Assembly: GCF_000426525.1 (NCBI RefSeq)
Contig: NZ_AUFN01000011.1
Span: 557,077 to 621,076 of the forward strand
From: Nocardioides alkalitolerans DSM 16699
Lineage (GTDB): Bacteria; Actinomycetota; Actinomycetes; Propionibacteriales; Nocardioidaceae
DNA: 64,000 nucleotides
Reading direction: 5' to 3'
Positions 1 through 6,856 of the stretch are shown piece after piece. The position numbers and the translations under genes were made by a program. A model generated the notes under the pieces. That model made no database searches. It was given only the letters and a program-made list of their open reading frames with translations, and was not told the DNA's origin. Numbering within the stretch: position 1 is the first letter of the stretch; each line of letters begins with the position of its first letter.

Positions 1-2
1 CC

Positions 3-440
3 GTCGCCGAGGCGATCGGCGCCGACCGCGTCGGCATCCGCATCTCGCCCGCCCACAACATCCAGGGCGCGACCGAGACCGACGAGGCGGACACGGACGC
101 GACGTACGAGGCGCTCGTGGCCGGCATCGCGCCGCTGGGCCTCGCCTACCTCAGCGTGCTCGCCGACCCGAGCCTCGACCGCACGCAGCGGCTCCGCAAG
201 GAGTTCGGTGGCGTCTTCATCGCCAACGACGGCTTCGGCCAGGTCACGACCAAGGAGTCGGCGCAGGCCATCCTCGACGACGACCTCGCGGACGCCGTGG
301 CCGTCGGCCGGCTCTTCCTCGCCAACCCCGACCTGCCGCGTCGCTGGCAGACGGGGGCGGAGCTCAACGAGCCGAACCCCGACACCTTCTACGGCGGCGG
401 CGCCGAGGGCTACACGGACTACCCGGCGCTCGACGCCTGA
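3..440 (+). CDS. Old Yellow Enzyme family alkene reductase (C-terminal part)
   Basis: Only the last 145 codons are in the window; the 5' end lies upstream. The reading frame is open from base 3. The product belongs to the NADH:flavin oxidoreductase / Old Yellow Enzyme family, FMN-dependent TIM-barrel enzymes that reduce activated C=C bonds with NAD(P)H. Visible marks are the RISP segment (residues 12-17 of this fragment, the strand carrying an FMN-contacting Arg), the GGVFIANDGF phosphate-binding strand, the VGRLFLANPDLP loop, and the family-typical C-terminus ending NPDTFYGGGAEGYTDYP. It converges with the acyl-CoA dehydrogenase gene across a strong hairpin. Substrate cannot be told from sequence. 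Confidence 0.93.
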   Translation, partial: VAEAIGADRVGIRISPAHNIQGATETDEADTDATYEALVAGIAPLGLAYLSVLADPSLDRTQRLRKEFGGVFIANDGFGQVTTKESAQAILDDDLADAVAVGRLFLANPDLPRRWQTGAELNEPNPDTFYGGGAEGYTDYPALDA

Positions 441-446
441 GTCCTT

Positions 447-512
447 CCCCCGTACGGCGGCGAGCCCCGCGACGACCAGGTCGTCGCGGGGCTCGCGTGC
501 GTCGTACGGGGG
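447..512. terminator. Nested bidirectional terminator hairpin
   Basis: Perfect 17-bp stem at 460-476 / 480-496 with a 3-base loop, enclosed by a second perfect 10-bp pairing, 447-456 with 503-512. It sits exactly between the convergent alkene reductase and acyl-CoA dehydrogenase genes, so it can serve both strands. There is no U-run, which is usual for GC-rich actinobacteria. Confidence 0.8.
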
Positions 513-533
513 TGCGGGGGCGTGCGGGGAGCG

Positions 534-1691
534 TCAGCCCTTCATGAGCTGACGGGCCATGACGATGCGCTGCACCTGGTTGGTGCCCTCGTAGATCTGG
601 GTGATCTTCGCGTCGCGCATCATCCGCTCGACGGGGAAGTCGCTCGTGTAGCCGTAGCCGCCGAGCAGCTGGACCGCGTCGACCGTCACCTTCATGGCGA
701 CGTCGGAGGCGAAGCACTTGGCGGCGGCGCCGAAGAACGACAGGTCCTTGTCGTCGCGCTCCGACTTCGAGGCGGCGACGTAGACCATCTGCCGGGCGGC
801 CTCCACCTGCATCGCCATGTCGGCGAGCATGAACTGGATGCCCTGGAAGTCGGCGATGGCCTTGCCGAACTGCTTGCGCTCCTTGACGTAGCCGAGCGCG
901 AAGTCGAGCGCCCCCTGGGCGATGCCGACGGCCTGCGCGCCGATGGTCACGCGCGTGTGGTCGAGGGTGCGCAGCGCCAGCGCGAGGCCGGTGCCGGGCT
1001 CGCCGATGATGCGGTCCCCGGGGATGCGGACGTCGTCGAAGAGCAGCTCGCGGGTGGGGGAGCCCTTGATGCCGAGCTTCTTCTCCTTCTCGCCGAAGGT
1101 GAAGCCGGCGTCGGACTTCTCCATGATGAACGCGCTGACGCCCTTGCCGCGGCCGGCCTCGGGGTCCGTCACGGCGAGCACGGTGTAGAACTCCGACTCG
1201 CCGGCGTTGGTGATCCACGACTTCTGGCCCGAGATGACCCAGTCGTCGCCGTCGGCCCTGGCGCGGGTCTTCATCGAGGCGGTGTCGGAGCCGGCGTCGC
1301 GCTCCGAGAGACCGTAGGAGAAGAGGGCCTCGCCGCGGGCGAGCGGCGGCAGGTACTTCTGCTTGAGCTCCTCGGAGCCGCCCAGGATCAGCGGCATGCT
1401 GCCCAGCTTGTTGACCGCGGGGATGAGGGAGGACGACGCGCAGGCTCGCGCGACCTCCTCGATCACGATGCAGGTGGCGAGCGCGTCGGCGCCCACGCCG
1501 TCGTACTCCTCGGCCACGTGGGGCGCGAAGAAGTCCGAGGCGACGAGGGCGTCGTTCGCCTCCTGCGGGAAGCGTGAGTCGGCGTCGACGGCCGCGGCGT
1601 ACGGCGCGATCTTGTCGTCGGCGACGGCCCGGACCGCCTCGCGCAGGGCCTCGTGGTCGTCGTTGATGCGGAAGAGGTCGAACTCGCTCAT
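534..1691 (-). CDS. Acyl-CoA dehydrogenase (short-chain type)
   Basis: FAD enzyme making the trans-2,3 double bond in acyl-CoA, first step of beta-oxidation, passing electrons to ETF. At 385 aa it has family length: N-terminal helical domain (about 1-120), beta domain (about 121-230, with LSERDAGSD and the KSWITNAG strand) and C-terminal helical domain. The catalytic base is the Glu of the YEGTNQ motif near residue 368, the position used by short-chain (butyryl-CoA type) members. The ATG at 1691 was chosen because a GAGGAG ribosome site lies just upstream, overlapping the stop of the dehydrogenase gene 10 bases away; longer readings upstream run through that gene. Co-transcribed with the 3-hydroxybutyryl-CoA dehydrogenase. 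Exact chain length is inference. Confidence 0.93.
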   Translation of the reverse strand: MSEFDLFRINDDHEALREAVRAVADDKIAPYAAAVDADSRFPQEANDALVASDFFAPHVAEEYDGVGADALATCIVIEEVARACASSSLIPAVNKLGSMPLILGGSEELKQKYLPPLARGEALFSYGLSERDAGSDTASMKTRARADGDDWVISGQKSWITNAGESEFYTVLAVTDPEAGRGKGVSAFIMEKSDAGFTFGEKEKKLGIKGSPTRELLFDDVRIPGDRIIGEPGTGLALALRTLDHTRVTIGAQAVGIAQGALDFALGYVKERKQFGKAIADFQGIQFMLADMAMQVEAARQMVYVAASKSERDDKDLSFFGAAAKCFASDVAMKVTVDAVQLLGGYGYTSDFPVERMMRDAKITQIYEGTNQVQRIVMARQLMKG

Positions 1692-1701
1692 CGCGGGCTC
1701 C

Positions 1702-2556
1702 TCACTTGTCGTAGGTGTAGAAGCCGCGCCCGGTCTTGCGGCCGAGCAGGCCGGCCTCGACCATGCGGGCCAGCAGCGGCGGGGGAGCGTAGAGCTGCTC
1801 CTTGAACTCCTCGTAGAGCGACTCGGCGACGGCCTTCGTGGTGTCGAGGCCGATGAGGTCGGCGAGCGCCAGCGGGCCCTGCGGGTGGGCCGCGCCGAGC
1901 ACGAGGCCACGGTCGATGTCCTCGGCCGTCGCGAAGCCCGACTCGAACATCCGGATCGCCGAGAGGATGAACGGGATGAGGAGCGCGTTCACGACGAAGC
2001 CGGCGCGGTCCTGGCAGTCGATCGGTTCCTTGCCCAGCGAGGTGACGAAGGAGCGCGCACGGTCCTTGGTGTCGCCGTCGGTGAGCAGGCTCGGCACGAT
2101 CTCGACGAGCGAGAGCACCGGCACAGGGTTGAAGAAGTGGATGCCCGTCACGTGCGTGGGGCGCTGGGTGACGACCGCCAGCTTCATGATCGGGATGGAG
2201 GAGGTGTTCGACGCCAGGATCGCGTCGGGGGAGGTCACGATCGCGTCGAGCTCGCGGAAGAGGGCCGTCTTGGCGTCCTCGTCCTCGACGATCGCCTCGA
2301 CCACGAGGTCGCGGTCGGCCAGCTCGGAGAGGTCGGTCACGACCCGGATCCGCCCCATCACCTCGGCCGCGCTGTCGATCTTGCCCTTGGCCTCGGCGCG
2401 CTTCAGCGACGCCTCCAGCCGGTCGTGGCCGGCCCGGGCCCGCGCGTCGTCCGACTCGACGACCACGACGTCGTACCCGCCGCGCGCGCTCACCTCGGCG
2501 ATGCCCGCACCCATCAGTCCGCAGCCGACGACGCCGACCCGCTCGATCCCGCTCAC
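1702..2556 (-). CDS. 3-hydroxybutyryl-CoA dehydrogenase
   Basis: NAD(P)-dependent oxidation/reduction between 3-hydroxyacyl-CoA and 3-ketoacyl-CoA, in fatty-acid or PHB-type metabolism. The 284 residues match the stand-alone (not FadB-fused) family. N-terminal Rossmann motif GCGLMGAGIAE at 11-21, an acidic residue ending beta-2 (VVVES), the ASNTSS segment and the catalytic-His motif HFFNPVP near residue 138, then the dimerising C-terminal helical domain (AGFVVNALL; GRKTGRGFY). GTG start at 2556 is preceded by a clear GAGGAGG site. It is first in a two-gene operon with the acyl-CoA dehydrogenase and divergent from a TetR gene, suggesting regulation by that protein. Confidence 0.93.
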   Translation of the reverse strand: MSGIERVGVVGCGLMGAGIAEVSARGGYDVVVVESDDARARAGHDRLEASLKRAEAKGKIDSAAEVMGRIRVVTDLSELADRDLVVEAIVEDEDAKTALFRELDAIVTSPDAILASNTSSIPIMKLAVVTQRPTHVTGIHFFNPVPVLSLVEIVPSLLTDGDTKDRARSFVTSLGKEPIDCQDRAGFVVNALLIPFILSAIRMFESGFATAEDIDRGLVLGAAHPQGPLALADLIGLDTTKAVAESLYEEFKEQLYAPPPLLARMVEAGLLGRKTGRGFYTYDK

Positions 2557-2572
2557 AGTTCCTCCTCGCGTT

Positions 2573-2585
2573 GGTACGCAGTACC
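2573..2585. promoter_or_regulatory. Candidate TetR operator
   Basis: Perfect inverted repeat GGTAC-GCA-GTACC in the 81-base gap between the divergent dehydrogenase operon and the TetR gene, immediately upstream of the dehydrogenase ribosome site. Placement fits an operator controlling both directions; binding is inferred. Confidence 0.55.
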
Positions 2586-2637
2586 GTAACGCGGGAACTG
2601 CGTCCTCCCCAGTCGTCGACCCAAGGGATCCTGCCCC

Positions 2638-3315
2638 GTGTCCGCACCCTCCGCCCCTCCCGCCGGTGGCTCCGTCCGCGACCGCCTGCAGCGTGCGGCG
2701 TTCGACCTCTTCGACGAGCAGGGGTACGACGGCACGACCGTCGACGCGATCGCCGAGCGCGCCGGCGTGGGGCGCACGACCTTCTTCCGGGCGTTCCGGT
2801 CGAAGGAGGACGTGATCTTCCCCCACCACGACGACCTGCTCGAGCAGGTGAAGGCCCGGCTCGACGCCGCCTCGCAGCGCCACAGCCTGCTCGCCGTCTC
2901 GGAGGCGTCGCGCCTCGTGCTGCGCCACTACCTCGACGAGGGCGAGCTCGCCGTACGGCGCTACCGCCTCACCCGGAGCGTGCCCAGCCTGCGCGAGCGC
3001 GAGATCGCCGGGATGCAGCAGTACCAGCGCGCGTTCCGCGAGTACATCCGCACCTGGATGGGCGACGAGCTGCGCGCCGAGCTGATGGCCGGCAGCGTCA
3101 TCACCGCCCACAACGCCGTGCTCCGGCGCTGGCTGCGCGGCGGCGTGGACGACCCCGAGGCCCAGTTCGACGCCGCCATGGCGCAGGTGCTCGACCTCTT
3201 CGCGGAGCGCTCGGGCCGGGGCACGGCGCCCACCGTCGTCGTGGTCGGGTCCGCCGACGACCCCGCCGCCGTCGGAGCGGCCGTCGAGCAGGCCCTGCGC
3301 GCGCGGCGCGACTGA
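2638..3315 (+). CDS. TetR family transcriptional regulator
   Basis: 225-aa DNA-binding repressor-type protein. Residues 13-65 form the TetR helix-turn-helix domain (DRLQRAAFDLFDEQGY; TTVDAIAERAGVGRTTFF; RSKEDV). The C-terminal ligand domain is variable, as usual. The GTG at 2638 begins a Ser/Ala/Pro-rich leader before the HTH; there is no strong ribosome site, so the start is moderately certain. Divergence from the fatty-acid gene pair with an inverted repeat between them suggests it controls those genes and itself, with an acyl-CoA-type ligand as the natural guess. That role is inference from context. Confidence 0.9.
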   Translation: MSAPSAPPAGGSVRDRLQRAAFDLFDEQGYDGTTVDAIAERAGVGRTTFFRAFRSKEDVIFPHHDDLLEQVKARLDAASQRHSLLAVSEASRLVLRHYLDEGELAVRRYRLTRSVPSLREREIAGMQQYQRAFREYIRTWMGDELRAELMAGSVITAHNAVLRRWLRGGVDDPEAQFDAAMAQVLDLFAERSGRGTAPTVVVVGSADDPAAVGAAVEQALRARRD

Positions 3316-3412
3316 GCGACCGGGCCGGGAACCGGTCCGGCGGCCACGGCGTCGTACGAGGTGGGAGCGCCCGGCCGGGTGCCGTGCGGAGCGTGCGTCG
3401 GAAGGGGTCGGC

Positions 3413-3841
3413 ATGGGACGACGGGTGCTCGGGGCAGTGGGCGTGGTGGGCGTGGTCGTGGTGACGGCGCTCGACCAGGGCCCCGCCCCCGACCCCGACC
3501 TCGACGGGCTGCGGGTGGTGACGCAGCAGGTGGGCGGGTCGAGCGGGCACGACGCGCTCCTCGGCGGCACGCTCGGCGCGGTGGGCGACTGCGTGGGGCT
3601 CGTGGCCCCGGACGGTGGCCCCGGTGACCTCGTGGCGTGGCCCCGCGGCACCGTCGTCGAGGACGGGGAGATCCGTACCCCCGGCGGGATCGCGGTGCGG
3701 CTCGGCGAGGAGATGCGCGGGGGCGGCGGCTCCTTCGCGCCGACCGACACCGGTTTCCTGCGGAGCGCCGAGCTTCCCGACACGTGCGTGGAGGCCATGG
3801 GCCCGACCGGCTCGGTGGCCGTGCTCAACCCGGACCAGTGA
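3413..3841 (+). CDS. Small probably exported hypothetical protein
   Basis: 142 aa. The N-terminus (RR followed by a Val/Gly/Ala-rich stretch, residues 5-18) looks like a signal peptide, followed by a Pro/Asp-rich linker. The body has a pattern I associate with small actinobacterial secreted proteins: a GDCVGL segment, VAWPRGT, then GEEMRGGGGSF and a late Cys (DTCVE), so a disulfide between Cys-59ish and the C-terminal Cys is possible. A GGAAGGGG-like ribosome site lies 10-15 bases before the ATG. No enzymatic motif is visible and the function is unknown. Confidence 0.65.
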   Translation: MGRRVLGAVGVVGVVVVTALDQGPAPDPDLDGLRVVTQQVGGSSGHDALLGGTLGAVGDCVGLVAPDGGPGDLVAWPRGTVVEDGEIRTPGGIAVRLGEEMRGGGGSFAPTDTGFLRSAELPDTCVEAMGPTGSVAVLNPDQ

Positions 3842-3858
3842 GATCCGCCGGGCCGGCC

Positions 3859-3929
3859 CCGGTGGTTGAGGAGGGCCGCTAGGGCGGCCCGGTGGTTGAG
3901 GAGGGCCGCTAGGCCCGTCTCGAAACCCA
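3859..3929. repeat. REP-like repeat, left copy flanking the GIY-YIG gene
   Basis: A 22-base unit reading GGTGGTTGAGGAGGGCCGCT occurs twice with a 30-base period (from 3861 and from 3891); the second is completed by GTCTCGAAACCC. The ends GGTGGTTGAG and CTCGAAACC are imperfect inverted repeats, giving a hairpin-forming REP-like element. Orientation is opposite to the array at 4309-4455. Confidence 0.8.
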
Positions 3930-3998
3930 CGCCCGGTCCTCCACAGACTGGGAGCGGGGCCGTTGCCGCGCACTCCCGGTCGCACGAGGATCGATCAC

Positions 3999-4304
3999 AT
4001 GGCCTGGGCATACCTCCTCCGCTGTGCCGACGGCAGCTACTACGCCGGCAGCACGACCGATCTCGAACTGCGCGTCTCCCAGCACAACTCGGACCGTCTC
4101 GGCGCGGCCTACACCCGCCGTCGCCGTCCGGTCGTTCTCGTCTGGGCCCAGGAGTTCACGTCGATCGCCGACGCGTTCGCGTTCGAGAAGCGAGTGCAGG
4201 GATGGGGTCGGGCGAAGCGGGAGGCGCTCATCCGCGGGGACCTGTCCGCCCTCCCGGCGTTGGCCGCGCGTGGCCGGAGGACGTCGCCGCGCGACCGGCT
4301 GTGA
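3999..4304 (+). CDS. GIY-YIG nuclease family protein (UPF0213/YhbQ type)
   Basis: 101-aa single-domain nuclease-fold protein. The GIY motif appears as AYLLRC (4-9), the YIG motif as YYAG (14-17), with the conserved Arg at 25 and the metal-binding Glu in the FEKRVQGW segment (about 63); all catalytic positions are present. ATG 3999 was chosen over an in-frame upstream start because GAGGA lies 8 bases before it. Such stand-alone proteins cut or bind DNA in vitro in other bacteria, but their role is poorly known. The gene is bracketed by REP-like repeats in opposite orientation (3859-3929 and 4309-4455), which suggests a mobile or repeat-servicing unit; that link is inference. Confidence 0.9.
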   Translation: MAWAYLLRCADGSYYAGSTTDLELRVSQHNSDRLGAAYTRRRRPVVLVWAQEFTSIADAFAFEKRVQGWGRAKREALIRGDLSALPALAARGRRTSPRDRL

Positions 4305-4308
4305 TGCG

Positions 4309-4455
4309 GTGGTTTCGAGACGCTCGCTGGCGCTCGCTCCTCAACCACCGAAGGCGCTCGCTCCTCAACCACCGAGGACGTTCGCTCCTCAAACACCGGA
4401 GACGCTCGCTGGCGCTCGCTCCTCAACCACCGGAGACGCTCGCTCCTCGACCACC
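4309..4455. repeat. REP-like tandem array, right copy flanking the GIY-YIG gene
   Basis: Begins GTGGTTTCGAGACGCTCGC, then five copies of the 20-mer CGCTCGCTCCTCAACCACCG (from 4331, 4355, 4379, 4413, 4437; copies 3 and 5 carry a base change). Period is 24 bases, with an extra 10-base CGCTCGCTGG before copies 1 and 4. It is the reverse orientation of the left element. It also fills the convergent gap between the GIY-YIG and beta-lactamase-like genes and could act as a terminator. Confidence 0.85.
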
Positions 4456-4463
4456 GTGCGGGC

Positions 4464-5285
4464 CTAGCCGCCCACGTGGCCGCGGAGCGTCGTACCGAGC
4501 TCGCGCATCGAGCCCAGCACGGCGTCGCGGTGGTCGGCCCCGTCGGGCCACTCGGCGAGGGCGGCGTAGGCGACGGCGCGCGCTGGGCCGGTGACGACGC
4601 CGACGTCGGCGCGCACCACCGAGATGGTGCCGGTCTTGTTGACGAGGGTGATGCCGCGGTCCGGGTCGGCGTGGGCGAGGGGGTCGAGGCCGAAGGCGGA
4701 GCCGACCATCGAGAGGTCGGCCCCCGCCGCGAGCCAGCGCAGCACCTGGGCGCTGACGGCCGGCGAGACGACCTCGCCGCGCGCCAGCCCGGCGAGCACG
4801 GCCGAGAGCTCGTCGGCCCGGCCCCGCGAGAGGGTCGGCGGGTCGCCCGGCCCGCGGTCGTCGCGCACCCGGTCGAGCAGGGCCGAGTCGACGCAGCCCA
4901 GCGCCGTCGCCCGCGCCCGCACGGCGGCGGTCCCTGCCCGGCGCAGCAGCACGTTGGTGGCGAGGTTGTCGCTGAACGCCCCGACCAGCCACGCGAGGTC
5001 GCCGAGGGGGAGGGTGCGCTGACGCAGCAGGTACCAGAGCCCCGAGTCGGCGACGTGCTCCGCGTCGGCCCAGGCGATCGGCTCGTCGAGGTCGAGGGTG
5101 CCGGCCTCCGCGCGGGCGGCCACCTCGACGAGCAGGAACACCTTGCCGACGCTCGCGGTGCGCAGCACCACCTCGGGCGTGTACGACGCGAGCACCGGCG
5201 CGCCGGCCTCGTCGACGGCGCGCACGCACACCGACCAGCGCACGCCGTCGCGCGCGCTCGCCAGGTCCGGCAGCACGAGGCTCAC
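4464..5285 (-). CDS. Beta-lactamase-fold serine hydrolase (class A-like)
   Basis: 273 aa with all three signatures of penicillin-recognising serine enzymes: SVGK at 45-48 (nucleophile Ser-45, Lys-48), SDN at 105-107 and KTG at 217-219. Class A enzymes also need a Glu in the omega loop; I could not place it with confidence. No signal peptide is visible, so the protein looks cytoplasmic, unlike a resistance beta-lactamase. GTG start overlaps the stop of the M20 peptidase gene by 4 bases (GTGA), implying translational coupling. Next to peptide import and muropeptide-type peptidases, a cell-wall peptide or amide hydrolase is a reasonable guess; substrate is unknown. Confidence 0.85.
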   Translation of the reverse strand: MSLVLPDLASARDGVRWSVCVRAVDEAGAPVLASYTPEVVLRTASVGKVFLLVEVAARAEAGTLDLDEPIAWADAEHVADSGLWYLLRQRTLPLGDLAWLVGAFSDNLATNVLLRRAGTAAVRARATALGCVDSALLDRVRDDRGPGDPPTLSRGRADELSAVLAGLARGEVVSPAVSAQVLRWLAAGADLSMVGSAFGLDPLAHADPDRGITLVNKTGTISVVRADVGVVTGPARAVAYAALAEWPDGADHRDAVLGSMRELGTTLRGHVGG

Positions 5286-6619
5286 ACCGTCTCCAGGAAG
5301 TGCCGCAGCGCCTCGAGCCCACCCACCAGCGACGACACCGGGATGCGCTCGTCGACGCCGTGGATGCCCGTGCGGCGCCGGCCCTCGGGGTCGAGCGTGA
5401 CGGGGGCGAAGCCGTAGCAGGCGATGCCGAGCCTCGCGAACGACTTCGCGTCGGTGCCGCCGCCCATGCACCCGGGCACGACGACGACCGCCGGGTCGAC
5501 GTGGCGCAGCGCGCCGACCATCGCGTCCCACCACGGGCCGCTGGTCGGGGCCTCGAGCGGGTAGCCGACGGACGCGGGCTCGACCTCGACGTCCGGGCCG
5601 ACGAGCGCGGGCAGCGCGGCCTGGAGCTGTTCGACGTACCCCGGTGGGCAGCGGATGTCGACCTCGGCCGTCGCCGTGCCCGGCACCACGTTCACCTTGG
5701 TGCCGGCGTGCACGACGGTCGGCGTCGTCGAGGCGCGGATCGTGTACGGCGCCACGTCGGCCGCCGCTCCCAGTGCGGCCACCGCGGCCACCACGCCCTC
5801 GTCGGAGCCGAGGTCGACCTCGACCCCCAGGGCGGCGGCCGTCTGGGTGAGCTGGGCCCGCACCACGTCGGCCAGGTGCACCGGCCACGGGTGGTGGCCG
5901 ATGCGGTGGAGCGCGTCGACGATGCGCAGGACGGCGTTGTCGGGCCCGGGCCGCGACCCGTGGCCCGAGGTGCCGCGCGTGGTCAGCCGCACGTGGAGGG
6001 TGCCGCGCTCACCGGCCGAGATGCGCGCGAGCCGCACGGGGGTGCCGTCGGCGGCCGGGTGCTCCTCGATCGCGGCCCCGGACTCGCTGACGGCCGCGGC
6101 GACCCCGGCGAACAGGTCCGCGTGCGCCTCGACGAGCCACTCCGCGCCGTACGTGCCGTCGGTCTCCTCGTCGGCGACGAAGGCGAGCACGACGTCGCGC
6201 CGCGGCCGTCGCCCGCTGCGGCCCCAGTCGAGCGCGACGGCGAGCATGCTCGCGCACGTGTCCTTCATGTCGACGGCGCCACGGCCCAGCACGTAGCCGT
6301 CGCGCAGCTCGCCGGCGAACGGGTCCACCGACCAGTCGGCGGCCTCGGCGGGCACGACGTCGAGGTGGCCCTGCGCGAGCACGCCCGGCAGCGACCGGTC
6401 GGCGCCCTCGATGCGGACGACGACGCTCGCCCGCCGCGGGTCGGCGGGGTGCTGGAGCAGCACCGGCTCCCAGCCCGCGTCGCGCAGCAGGCCCTCGACC
6501 CACCGGGCCGCCTCGAGCTCGCCGTTGGCGCGGCCGGGGCCGTGGTTGGTGGTGTCGAAGCGCAGCAGGGTGCGCAGGAGGTCGACGACCTCCGGCTGCT
6601 CGTGCCCCTCGTGCGACAT
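5282..6619 (-). CDS. M20 family metallopeptidase
   Basis: 445-aa dizinc amidohydrolase/peptidase of the ArgE/DapE/CPG2 group. Metal and catalytic residues are visible: GHLDVVP (His-85, Asp-87), GAVDMKD (bridging Asp-117), DEET (catalytic Glu-151 and ligand Glu-152). The dimerisation lid domain is inserted from roughly 200 to 310 (RGTSGHGSRPG; PGTATAEVDIR). Starts at ATG 6619 and is coupled to the beta-lactamase-like gene downstream. Divergent from the peptide transporter operon, so a role in hydrolysing imported peptides or N-acyl amino acids is likely; precise substrate cannot be read. Confidence 0.92.
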   Translation of the reverse strand: MSHEGHEQPEVVDLLRTLLRFDTTNHGPGRANGELEAARWVEGLLRDAGWEPVLLQHPADPRRASVVVRIEGADRSLPGVLAQGHLDVVPAEAADWSVDPFAGELRDGYVLGRGAVDMKDTCASMLAVALDWGRSGRRPRRDVVLAFVADEETDGTYGAEWLVEAHADLFAGVAAAVSESGAAIEEHPAADGTPVRLARISAGERGTLHVRLTTRGTSGHGSRPGPDNAVLRIVDALHRIGHHPWPVHLADVVRAQLTQTAAALGVEVDLGSDEGVVAAVAALGAAADVAPYTIRASTTPTVVHAGTKVNVVPGTATAEVDIRCPPGYVEQLQAALPALVGPDVEVEPASVGYPLEAPTSGPWWDAMVGALRHVDPAVVVVPGCMGGGTDAKSFARLGIACYGFAPVTLDPEGRRRTGIHGVDERIPVSSLVGGLEALRHFLETV

Positions 6620-6742
6620 GGGCTGTCCTCCCGAGACCTCGGCAGGGCGGCGCCCGGGGACGCCGCCTTGCGGAACGCAAACCTGGCACCACCCTGGCGC
6701 ACGGAGGCCGAAAGAGCCAGCAGTGCCGGTCGATCGGCGTGG

Positions 6743-6784
6743 GTGGTTAAGGATTCGTTACGTATCGGTGCCGGGTCATTGACA
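6743..6784. promoter_or_regulatory. AT-rich promoter-like island between divergent operons
   Basis: The 237-base gap between the M20 gene and the transporter operon is GC-rich except here, where TTAAGGATTCGTTACGTAT and a consensus -35 TTGACA (6779-6784) occur. A matching -10 at the right spacing is not obvious. Probably holds promoters for one or both operons. Confidence 0.35.
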
Positions 6785-6856
6785 GCGGCGGTGATCGGGG
6801 CGCACGGTTCGAGGACGCCTCACGGCCGCTGCTCACCTCACGGATCGGGATCTCGG

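Noticed and set aside
447..512. Transposon end or attachment site
   Set aside because: The nested hairpin sits precisely between convergent genes and has no second copy in the window; a two-way terminator is the simplest reading.
4309..4456. CRISPR array
   Set aside because: The units are 20-24 bases with 4-14 base non-unique gaps and there are no cas genes; this is a REP-type tandem repeat.
4464..5285. Call of a beta-lactam resistance gene
   Set aside because: SxxK, SDN and KTG are present, but there is no export signal, and the gene is coupled to a peptidase in a peptide-use region. Resistance cannot be supported.
5300..6856. Upstream extension of the peptide-binding protein by about 519 codons
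   Set aside because: The extra region is antisense to the M20 peptidase and has no family similarity; the signal peptide fixes the start near 6857.
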